A DNA stretch of 64,000 nucleotides from CAZUXY01 sp964624235 (GTDB lineage Bacteria; Spirochaetota; UBA4802; UBA5368), in contig CAZUXY010000013.1 of the NCBI GenBank assembly GCA_964624235.1, forward strand, positions 1-64,000, in the 5' to 3' direction. Shown here piece after piece: positions 53,499 through 61,371 of the stretch (the stretch's first letter is position 1; each line of letters begins with the position of its first letter). A program made the position numbers and the translations under genes. A model generated the notes under the pieces. That model had not been told where the DNA came from. It saw only the letters and a program-made list of their open reading frames with translations, and did no database searches.

Positions 53499-54269
53499 AT
53501 GATCGGACCTGTACCCAAAATCCATCGAAGAGCGTCACATACTCCGTGCGGACCGGGCCCCTGCCCTGCCTGTACCATTCCACTGAAAAGAGTCGCCTTC
53601 ACGCCACCGCCCCGGCTGCGCGCGGCCTGCGGGGCCGCGATGCTTTCCTTTTCATCCCTTTGCTGCTTAAGCTCATCCACCGACGCGCGCGCGCTCTACC
53701 GGCAGGGAGTGCGCGAGTACGAGACGCAGAACCTGGACCGGGCGCTCACACTCTTCACCGCCGCGGCGAAGAAAGACGGCAAGCTGTACAACGCCCGCCT
53801 CATGGCCGCGAAGGTCCATTATTTCAAAAAGGAATTCCCCCTCGCCCTTGAAGAGCTTGAACGCATTTTAAAAAACGCGGGCGACCATACCGGGGCGCTT
53901 TACTGGAAGGCCAGGGTGCTTTCCATTGCGCCGCACTCCGTGAAAGACGGTGCAACCGCGGATAAAGATGCCATGCACTGCCTGCGGAGGGTGCTCGAGT
54001 ACGATGCGCACCACGTGCGGGCGAGGGCGCTGCTGGCGCTGTTGTATGAGAAGAACAAACACTACCGGGAAGCCCTGCAGGAATACCACCTCATCCTCCT
54101 GGAGGAAGAGACCGTCATCAATGCCCGGGCAAACCTGGCGCTCTTGTACCGCCGCATGGGGCTCGCCGACCGCTCAAAGAGAGAGATCGACACCGCGTAC
54201 GCCCTGGCCCGCGCCGCGGGCCTTAAAAGCGAAACCCTTAAGGCCATAAAAAAGGAGATCGAACCATGA
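53499..54269 (+). CDS. TPR-repeat exported protein, likely lipoprotein
   Basis: The 256-residue frame starts at ATG 53499, but a shorter start at ATG 53640 (MLSFSSLCC) also fits a lipoprotein signal with cysteines near the end of the hydrophobic stretch. From about residue 65 it is all helical with TPR-like repeats (ALYRQGVREYETQNLDRALTLF, ALLALLYEKNKHYREALQEY, ANLALLYRRMGLADRSKREI). It heads the efflux operon, and its last codons overlap the next gene by four bases. It may be a scaffold for the pump or assembly machinery. Confidence 0.7.
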   Translation: MIGPVPKIHRRASHTPCGPGPCPACTIPLKRVAFTPPPRLRAACGAAMLSFSSLCCLSSSTDARALYRQGVREYETQNLDRALTLFTAAAKKDGKLYNARLMAAKVHYFKKEFPLALEELERILKNAGDHTGALYWKARVLSIAPHSVKDGATADKDAMHCLRRVLEYDAHHVRARALLALLYEKNKHYREALQEYHLILLEEETVINARANLALLYRRMGLADRSKREIDTAYALARAAGLKSETLKAIKKEIEP

Positions 54270-54808
54270 GATTACCGTATCCGGTCATAACAGTTCTTTT
54301 TCTGCTTTTGTCCTGCACAACCGTCGACGTACACATAAAGAAGCGGCCCCCCGGGAAAACGATAAGAACCATATTACTCGACCGTTTTGAACAGCGCACC
54401 CTTGGCTACGATCCCTACGTTGCGGCCAATTTCCGCGATGCCCTGGCGTTCGAACTCTTCAAACGGGGCTACACCGTCGTGGCGCCTCCCGAAACGCTCG
54501 AAAAGAGGGAGAGCGCTTCAGGCAGGAATGATGGGGCCGACGGGGCGCCGGAAAAAACAGACACCGTCAAGCTCGTGCGCCAGCCTTTGTATGATCTCCG
54601 CATCGGCGGTGTTCTCAGCGAGTCACGCTGGGGCGACACTGTGCGCAGCCGCACCGGTGTCGTCATCACGGTGACGCTCATCCTTCCCGACGGCGTGAAA
54701 CTCGGCGAGGCGCGGTGCGGCACGTCACAAACGCTCTCCGATCCCTCATCGCTCCGCACCGTCGCGCGGGCGCTGGCCGAAAAAATCGCCCGATCGGTCG
54801 GCAGGTAG
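54266..54808 (+). CDS. Lipoprotein of the efflux operon, unknown function
   Basis: The 180-residue protein has a lipobox LLSC near residue 17. The mature part begins IRTILLDRFEQRTLGYDPYVAANFRDALAFELFKRGYTVVAPP, reminiscent of the alpha/beta N-terminal fold of CsgG/TolB-like lipoproteins, and ends TVARALAEKIARSVGR. A charged linker (KRESASGRNDGADGAPEKT) lies around residue 80. I do not recognise a family. It overlaps the TPR gene (ATGA) and is eight bases from the channel gene. Confidence 0.7.
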   Translation: MRLPYPVITVLFLLLSCTTVDVHIKKRPPGKTIRTILLDRFEQRTLGYDPYVAANFRDALAFELFKRGYTVVAPPETLEKRESASGRNDGADGAPEKTDTVKLVRQPLYDLRIGGVLSESRWGDTVRSRTGVVITVTLILPDGVKLGEARCGTSQTLSDPSSLRTVARALAEKIARSVGR

Positions 54809-54816
54809 GCATACCC

Positions 54817-56310
54817 TTGCTGCGTCAGGCTACATGGTGTATTTTTTTCCATGCGTCGGCCGGTTTTGTCTTTTTTACGGCGCTGGCTACAACTTCCCCG
54901 CCCCGTCTCACGGCCGATGATGCGGTAATCCGCAATCAGGAAAGATTGCTTGTCCCGGCCGTATCCAGGGGCGGGAACCCCGTCCGCCTGAACCTGGAAA
55001 ATTCCCTCGCTATCGCCGTCACCAACAGCTTCGAGCTGCGGGCCATCAAGGCGCAGGAGCGGGTGCGATCGCTTTCCGTCATCGAGCGCTGGCGCGATTT
55101 TTTCCCCAGCCTCACCCTGTCCTATTCCCAGACCGAAGAGGCCCGCCTGCGCGAGACCGACACCCGCCAGTACCGTCTCAGCGCCGAGGCCAACCTGGTC
55201 GTCTACGACGGCGGTCAGCGCTCTCTCGCTTTCGATGTTGTAAAGCTCCAGTCCATTCTCGCCCGCAACGATTACCGCATCGCCCTCAACCGACTCATTG
55301 CCGACGTATCAGCGGCCTACTTCGAGGTGCTGCGTTTCCGCGAGGCGATCGCCATCCATGAAAAGACACTGGAGCACGGGCGCATGCAGCTGGCTTTTAT
55401 CTCCAAAGAACTGCTCCTGGGCGAAGCGACGAAGTTCGATCGTATGGAGATCGAGGCCAAGGTGAAAGAGATAGAACTCAACCTCGAGAAGGCCAGGGAT
55501 GATTATTTCATCGGACTTAACCGATTCAAGCTGCTGCTCAAGATAGACTCACGGGGGCTGGTGGAGGTGGCGGGCGACATATCGTGCGATTTCACCTTTG
55601 CTCCTCTTGATACCATTCGTTATCCCCTGGACACCCTGGTAGATCTGGCCGTGCGCAACCGCAAGGAAGTGGAGCAGGCCGACATTGACAGCGAGATTGC
55701 CAATACGAAGCTTCGTATCAGCTCGCGTCATTACTTTCCCACTTTCTCCATCGGCGTTTCCTACAGCCTCTCCGACGACCGGTACTTTCCCCGGGACCGG
55801 GGCTGGGGAGTAAACGTGGCGGTCAGTTCGAATCTGTGGGGCAGCACCGCGACGGCGAAAGAGGGATACAACGAGGACGCCAGCGGCAACAGCCGCATCC
55901 TCTCGGGCAGCGGCTCTCTCTCGGTACTCGACCGCCTCGACTACCGGCGCGCGATCATCGAGACCGCCGTGGAGGCGGAGCGGGCGAAGCAGGAGAAAGA
56001 CGAAATGCGGCGCAGAATCACCCTCGAGGTCATCAGCGGCTATTCGGCCCTTCTGAACGGCTGGACCATAATCGAGATCGCCCGGCAGACCCTCGATCTT
56101 TACGATGCCCAGCTCGGTATCGAGCGTATGAAGGCGGACCTGGGGGATTCGCGCCGCTATGACCTCATAAAAAAAGAAATTGAAAGGGGCCAGGCGGCGC
56201 TCAGCCTCCTTGACGCCCGGGTGCGTTACCTGAGCCTTTCGGCCAACCTCGAGATTGCGCTGGGGGCCGATATCGGTTTTTTGAACATTACGAAGTACAG
56301 GGGCAAATGA
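54817..56310 (+). CDS. TolC-like outer-membrane efflux channel
   Basis: No ATG or GTG fits in frame near the previous stop. TTG 54817 gives a 497-residue protein with a signal peptide (LRQATWCIFFHASAGFVFFTALA) and an AGGT upstream. The OEP repeats follow: SLAIAVTNSFELRAIKAQERV near 60, FFPSLTLSYSQTEE, a long helical hairpin at 130-230 and a second repeat with FPTFSIGVSYSLSDDRYF. TolC channels trimerise across the outer membrane and join the pump and fusion protein. A frame beginning at 54715 overlaps the lipoprotein gene and is less likely. Confidence 0.85.
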   Translation: MLRQATWCIFFHASAGFVFFTALATTSPPRLTADDAVIRNQERLLVPAVSRGGNPVRLNLENSLAIAVTNSFELRAIKAQERVRSLSVIERWRDFFPSLTLSYSQTEEARLRETDTRQYRLSAEANLVVYDGGQRSLAFDVVKLQSILARNDYRIALNRLIADVSAAYFEVLRFREAIAIHEKTLEHGRMQLAFISKELLLGEATKFDRMEIEAKVKEIELNLEKARDDYFIGLNRFKLLLKIDSRGLVEVAGDISCDFTFAPLDTIRYPLDTLVDLAVRNRKEVEQADIDSEIANTKLRISSRHYFPTFSIGVSYSLSDDRYFPRDRGWGVNVAVSSNLWGSTATAKEGYNEDASGNSRILSGSGSLSVLDRLDYRRAIIETAVEAERAKQEKDEMRRRITLEVISGYSALLNGWTIIEIARQTLDLYDAQLGIERMKADLGDSRRYDLIKKEIERGQAALSLLDARVRYLSLSANLEIALGADIGFLNITKYRGK

Positions 56311-56311
56311 T

Positions 56312-57724
56312 ATGACGCGGTCTCTGTTCGATGCCATTGTCGAGTCATTTCGCATCATTACCGGAAACCGTACAGCCCGGCGGGTCGTTCTGGGCGCCGT
56401 ACTTGCGATCATCTGCGTTTCAGCGCTGGTGCCGTATCTTTTCAGGCGCGCGCCCGCGCCCGAGGAGAACGTCGTCAGCAACCCCGGGCTCACGTTCCAT
56501 ACCTGCGCCGCGGCCGAGGTCGCCGACGAGCTGGAGGTGCTGGGTCAGATCGTCTATTACGAAAAAGTGGCCGTTTCCTCAAAGGTGACCGGGCGTCTTG
56601 AAAAAATATACGTGCAGGAAGGGAAACGGGTGCGTAAAGGTGAAGTAATCGCCCAGGTGGAACGCCTGCCGCTGGAGCTTTCCCTGAAACAGCAGGCGGC
56701 GGAGTGCGACATTGCCCGCACGTCACTCCGGCTGGCCGTCGCGAAATATGAAAACGCTCTCAAGTCCATCGAGATAAAGTTCCGTTCCATAGAAAAGGCC
56801 GAGGCCGAGGTGCATGACAAGCTCATAAGCTTCCAGAATATGGACCGCATGCTCAAAAACAAGGAAGTGTTACTCAAGATGGGAGGCGTAAGCGAAAGCG
56901 AGATGGCCTCCCTCAAGGCGCAACACACCACCCTCCACACGAAATATCTCCTCGCCGGGTCCGACCTCGCCATCCAGAGGGTCGGTTACCGCGATGAGGA
57001 TATCATCACAGAGGGGATGGCCGTTCCGAAAACCAAAAAAGAAAAAGTAGAATTGTTAAAAAAGATAAACACCAAGATCGAGCGTGCGGAAGTCGAAGCG
57101 GCGAAAGCCAGGGTGACCCAGGCGGAGAAGGCCCTCGAATCGACTCAAATACTCCTGCGGGAAACAACGCTCCACGCACCCATCACCGGTGTTGTGGCAT
57201 CCAAAAACATGGAGGCCGGCGAAATGGTGAAAGCAGAATCGGTCATCGCCATAGTCATATCAATCGAACGGGTGTTCGTTTCCTTCAATGTCAGCGAACG
57301 TGAGCTCCCGGCCCTCAGGACGGGCCAGAAGCTTTTTTTCACCGTCGACGCTCTGGGAGACAGGCCGCTTACGGCGCGTATCGAACGCATCACCCCGATC
57401 CTCGACCCCAAGACCCGCACGGTCGAGGTAAAGGCGCTCCTGGCGAACCCGGCCCATGCCATGCTCCCCGGCATGTTCGCCCGGGGAAAAGTACTCCTTG
57501 GAAAAAAAATAAAAACGATCCTGATCCCCCCGGCGGCCCTGATAAAGAAGGAAAAGGACCGGGGAGAATTGTACCTGGTGAAAAAAGGGCTGGTTTTTCT
57601 CCAAAAAGTTGAACTGGGCCGAGAGTATCCCGGAGGTATCACTGTTTTAAAAGGACTCTCTACGGATGACCGCATCATTTCTGGAGGAGTCCATATGGTT
57701 CGTCCCGGCATGAAGGTGGAATAA
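56312..57724 (+). CDS. RND-type membrane-fusion (HlyD-like) protein
   Basis: The 470-residue protein begins with a short cytosolic region and one membrane helix (VVLGAVLAIICVSALVPYLF, about 25-45). The lipoyl half EKVAVSSKVTGRLEKIYVQEGKRVRKGEVIAQVE lies near 80. A long coiled-coil hairpin runs from about 110 to 280 and the second lipoyl half HAPITGVVASKNMEAGEMVKAESVI near 290. The beta-barrel and membrane-proximal domains (AHAMLPGMFARGKVLLG near 370) follow. It links the TolC-like channel to the RND pumps. The coiled coil is longer than in AcrA. Confidence 0.9.
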   Translation: MTRSLFDAIVESFRIITGNRTARRVVLGAVLAIICVSALVPYLFRRAPAPEENVVSNPGLTFHTCAAAEVADELEVLGQIVYYEKVAVSSKVTGRLEKIYVQEGKRVRKGEVIAQVERLPLELSLKQQAAECDIARTSLRLAVAKYENALKSIEIKFRSIEKAEAEVHDKLISFQNMDRMLKNKEVLLKMGGVSESEMASLKAQHTTLHTKYLLAGSDLAIQRVGYRDEDIITEGMAVPKTKKEKVELLKKINTKIERAEVEAAKARVTQAEKALESTQILLRETTLHAPITGVVASKNMEAGEMVKAESVIAIVISIERVFVSFNVSERELPALRTGQKLFFTVDALGDRPLTARIERITPILDPKTRTVEVKALLANPAHAMLPGMFARGKVLLGKKIKTILIPPAALIKKEKDRGELYLVKKGLVFLQKVELGREYPGGITVLKGLSTDDRIISGGVHMVRPGMKVE

Positions 57725-57794
57725 AATCCTTTGCCGTATCCCATTTAACGGCGTTCAGGGGATGAGGAGATAGGCGGAGATAGAGGGGATAACG

Positions 57795-58172
57795 GTGAAA
57801 AATATTAATAAAGAACTAAATTTAACAGAAACCATTATACATTGTGTGATCGTGGTTCACAGTATTCTTGGTCCGGGATTTCTCGAGAGCATTTACCAGA
57901 ACGCCCTCGCGCTGGAAATTGATGGATGCGGGCTGAGAGCGGAAAAAGAAAAACCGGTTAATGTTTACTACAAAGGCACCCTTGTCGGGACTCATCGTCC
58001 CGACATTATCGTTAACGATGCTGTTATCCTCGAATTAAAAACCGTAGAATCGTTAACAATGAACCACTACGCCCAGTTGCGATCATATCTAAAGGCAACA
58101 GGGATACGCCTGGGATTACTGGTGAACTTCACCGGCGTTAAGGCGGACTTTCGAAGGGTGGAAATCCAATGA
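57795..58172 (+). CDS. GxxExxY-family protein inserted in the efflux operon
   Basis: The 125-residue protein starts at GTG 57795 behind GGGG. It carries the family signature GPGFLESIYQNAL near residue 27 and the PD-(D/E)xK-like core HRPDIIVNDAVILELKTVE near 68. The family is common in bacteria as single inserted genes and its role is unknown. It sits between the fusion-protein and pump genes that otherwise form one operon, and short inverted repeats at both ends suggest a small mobile insert. Confidence 0.85.
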   Translation: MKNINKELNLTETIIHCVIVVHSILGPGFLESIYQNALALEIDGCGLRAEKEKPVNVYYKGTLVGTHRPDIIVNDAVILELKTVESLTMNHYAQLRSYLKATGIRLGLLVNFTGVKADFRRVEIQ

Positions 58173-58254
58173 AAAATAATCCCCCCTATCTCTTCTATCC
58201 CCTTATCCACTTTGCCGTGGTCTCTACCCGTTTCACCAGTTCAGGTAATTACAT

Positions 58255-61200
58255 ATGATCGAGTTTTTCATAAAACGTCGTGTGGCGACGTCCATGCTCT
58301 TTCTGGGGGTCTGCCTCGCGGGCCTGCTTTCCATCGAGCGCCTGCCGGTAGAGTTGCTCCCTTCCATAGATCTGCCGAAGCTCACTATCATAACCCCTTT
58401 CGAGAACGCTTCCCCCGAGGACGTCGAACAGCTTATCACCCGTCACATTGAAGAAGCGGTATCGTCGGTTGCCGGTATTGACGGGCTTTCCTCCGAATCC
58501 ATGGAAGGCTTGAGTCTGGTCACCGCACGGTTCCGCTGGGGCGCCGACATGGACATGGCCCTTATTGAAACCAAGGAAAAGGCTGATCTTGCCCGGCCCC
58601 AGCTTCCCCAGAACGCCGGCAAATCGGTGGTGCTGAAATACGATCCGAAAGCCGAACCCGTAATGATCATCGTGGTGAGGACGGTGAAGGACACGTTCCC
58701 GGGACTACGCCGCCGCATCGAGCGGGAGATCGTCCCCCTGCTGGAGCGAGTGGAAGGGGTCGCTGTAGTCGACGTCATGGGGGGTATGAAACGGCAGATT
58801 AATGTAAACCTCGACCGGGCGAAACTTTACGCCCACAATCTCTCGCTCGACGAGGTTATTCAGGCCGTTAATGAAGCCAATTACAGCTTCCCTTCAGGCT
58901 TCATTGATAAAGCGGGAAAGGAATACCTGGTACGCACCATCGGCGAGTTCGCGCAGACCGGCCAGATAGCGGAGGTCATCGCCGGCCGGAACGAATCCGG
59001 CGTGCCGGTCCGGATCAAAGACCTGGGCGCGGTTGAGGACGGGTACCGGGACCGGCGCTGCCTTATACGTTATAACGGCGGAGACGCCGTGGCGATGCTG
59101 GTGCGGAAGGAGCCCGGCAAAAACACCATAGCCGTCTGCGGGGGAGTCCGCGCGAAGCTCACACAGATCGAAGCGGCCGTCCGGGGTGAATTCACCCTGA
59201 CGGTCGTCGACGACCGCTCGGCCTTTGTCCAGAACGCCGTGCGAAGTGTAGTGAACGCGGCCCTTATCGGCGCGGTTATCGTCTTCGCGGTGCTGGCTTT
59301 CTTCCTAAAAAACATCAGCTATCCTCTCGTTATCCTGAGCTCCCTGCCGGTATCGATACTGGGGACATTCGCCCTCATGTATTTCCGCGGCATCACCGTC
59401 AACACCATGTCTCTCGGGGGACTGGCCCTTGGGGTGGGGATGATGGTGGACGCGGGCATTGTGGTGCTGGAAGCGATTGCCCGCGAGGGGGGGCGGCATC
59501 CCGGCAATCCGGCCGCGGCGGCGCTCGCCGGGACGAAGAAGGTCATTCTTCCGGTTGCGGCATCAATCTTTACCACTATTATCGTCTTCCTTCCATTGAT
59601 CTTCACCGAAGATCTGAGCGGCATCCTCTTCAGTGAGCTGGCGCTGACGGTCTCGTTCTCCCTTGTCTGCTCGCTTTTCTGTTCGCTCCTGCTCATCCCC
59701 ATGCTGGCGTCTCTCGGCCATCACCGGACGAACGGGTTGTTCGGTAAGCACCGGGCGCCGCTGCGGGCCGCCGGATCCCGTTTTATCGCCGCTTCCGACG
59801 CTTTCATCGACCGCTCCCACTCCGTCTACAACCGGCTCATTTTATCCGCCCGATGTCACCCCCGGCAGGTGCTTGCTGCGGGATTGGCGGCATTCCTGAT
59901 AGGGAACGTTCTGCTCCTCCTGATCGACCGGGAGCTTTTCCCAGCCGTCGACACCGGTGAGTTCACCGCAGAAATAGAACTCCCCCGGGGGACCTCTCTT
60001 GATGAAAGCTCCCGCTTCGCGTCCGCGTTGGAGAATCTCCTTATGGCCGACCCACTGGTGCGCCGGGTCTACGCGAAGATTGGATCCGATCCGGAGGATA
60101 CGGTCAATGAACGGGCTTCGGCCAGAGGGCCTAATTCGATCTTTATTCATGGATTTTTAAAGCGAAACCGGCGGAGCACCGGCGCATTCATCGAGGGACT
60201 GAGAAACCGCTTCCCCCTTTCCGACCAGGTCAGGGCGGTCTACACAGTGCGCGACGGGGTGTTGGGCGCTCTTTTCACCGGCGAACCGGGCGACCTGGCA
60301 GTGGAAGCAGCGGGACGAGACCGGGCCATCCTCAGGGACATCGGTGAATCGGTCATGACGCTCATGCGCGCTCAGCGTGGCCTTACCGGCGTTCGTTCTT
60401 CTATTGACGCCGGGCGGCCCGAACTGCGGGTCCGCATCGACCGCAACGCCATGGCATCCCTGGGGCTCTCGGTGGAGACCATCGCGCTTACCGTACGGGC
60501 GGCGATCAACGGCGAGATCGCCACACGGTACCGCGAACACGATGAAGAGATCGACGTCCGCGTGCGGCTCCGGGAGACCGATCGCGCCGATCGTAAGTCG
60601 CTGAGCCTGGTTCTGATGAAAAACACCGCCGGAGAGACCCTTCCCCTGGGCAAGATCGCCATAGTACACGATGCGACCGGACCCGTCAGCATACGCCGGG
60701 ACAACCAGCAGCGGGTGAACCTGATCACTGCCGACATACGCGGCGATCGAGCCCGTGAAACGCGCCGGTTCGAGCGGGCGCTCGCCCAGCTTGCCGTTCC
60801 CGCTGGCTACGAGCTGAAACCCACGGGCCTGCGAAACGACATTGCCCGATCTGTTAAAGATATGGTTTTTTCCTTCCTTCTGGCTCTCGTTTTGGTTTAC
60901 ATGCTGCTGGCATCCCAGTTCCAGTCCTTCACGAGCCCCCTGATCATTATGCTTTCGATCCCAGTCGCCTTCCTGGGCGCCGCGGCAGCGCTCTCCCTTT
61001 TCGGCGGCACAATAAACATCAACTCGGGTATAGGTTTCGTGATGCTGGCGGGAATAGTCGTCAACAACGGCATCATGCTCTTCGACGGCATCGAACGGGG
61101 AAGGGACCAGGGGTTTACGGTCGACGAAGCGGTGGAAAAGGCCGGGCGGGAACGGCTGGTCCCCATTTTCATGACCACCTTCACCACTGTTTTCGCGCTC

Positions 61201-61371
61201 CTCCCCCTGGCTCTGGGGCTGGGGGAAGGAGCCGAGCTGCAACGTCCCCTGGCGCTAACGGTCATCGGCGGTATGGCGGTCTCCACCGTCCTGACGCTGC
61301 TGCTGCTCCCCACGATCTACACGACCTTTGCCGGCAAAAAACACGACCGTCCGCAAGGCGGCGCGTCATGA
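58255..61371 (+). CDS. RND efflux permease, first of a tandem pair
   Basis: The 1038-residue protein has the complete RND layout: an N-terminal helix (MLFLGVCLAGLLSIERLPVELLPSIDLPKLTI), a porter domain to about 330, and helices 2-6 with ALGVGMMVDAGIVVLEAI near 393 (a single Asp where HAE pumps have two). A second porter domain (about 560-860) and helices 8-12 with AGIVVNNGIMLFDGIERGRDQG near 940 follow. It works in the inner membrane as a proton antiporter. Its stop overlaps the next pump gene by four bases (ATGA), so the two may form a heterotrimer like MdtBC. Confidence 0.93.
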   Translation: MIEFFIKRRVATSMLFLGVCLAGLLSIERLPVELLPSIDLPKLTIITPFENASPEDVEQLITRHIEEAVSSVAGIDGLSSESMEGLSLVTARFRWGADMDMALIETKEKADLARPQLPQNAGKSVVLKYDPKAEPVMIIVVRTVKDTFPGLRRRIEREIVPLLERVEGVAVVDVMGGMKRQINVNLDRAKLYAHNLSLDEVIQAVNEANYSFPSGFIDKAGKEYLVRTIGEFAQTGQIAEVIAGRNESGVPVRIKDLGAVEDGYRDRRCLIRYNGGDAVAMLVRKEPGKNTIAVCGGVRAKLTQIEAAVRGEFTLTVVDDRSAFVQNAVRSVVNAALIGAVIVFAVLAFFLKNISYPLVILSSLPVSILGTFALMYFRGITVNTMSLGGLALGVGMMVDAGIVVLEAIAREGGRHPGNPAAAALAGTKKVILPVAASIFTTIIVFLPLIFTEDLSGILFSELALTVSFSLVCSLFCSLLLIPMLASLGHHRTNGLFGKHRAPLRAAGSRFIAASDAFIDRSHSVYNRLILSARCHPRQVLAAGLAAFLIGNVLLLLIDRELFPAVDTGEFTAEIELPRGTSLDESSRFASALENLLMADPLVRRVYAKIGSDPEDTVNERASARGPNSIFIHGFLKRNRRSTGAFIEGLRNRFPLSDQVRAVYTVRDGVLGALFTGEPGDLAVEAAGRDRAILRDIGESVMTLMRAQRGLTGVRSSIDAGRPELRVRIDRNAMASLGLSVETIALTVRAAINGEIATRYREHDEEIDVRVRLRETDRADRKSLSLVLMKNTAGETLPLGKIAIVHDATGPVSIRRDNQQRVNLITADIRGDRARETRRFERALAQLAVPAGYELKPTGLRNDIARSVKDMVFSFLLALVLVYMLLASQFQSFTSPLIIMLSIPVAFLGAAAALSLFGGTININSGIGFVMLAGIVVNNGIMLFDGIERGRDQGFTVDEAVEKAGRERLVPIFMTTFTTVFALLPLALGLGEGAELQRPLALTVIGGMAVSTVLTLLLLPTIYTTFAGKKHDRPQGGAS

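Noticed and set aside
60157..61242. 361-codon open frame antisense to the RND pump
   Set aside because: Composition and lack of motifs show it is an artefact of the pump's codon bias on the other strand.
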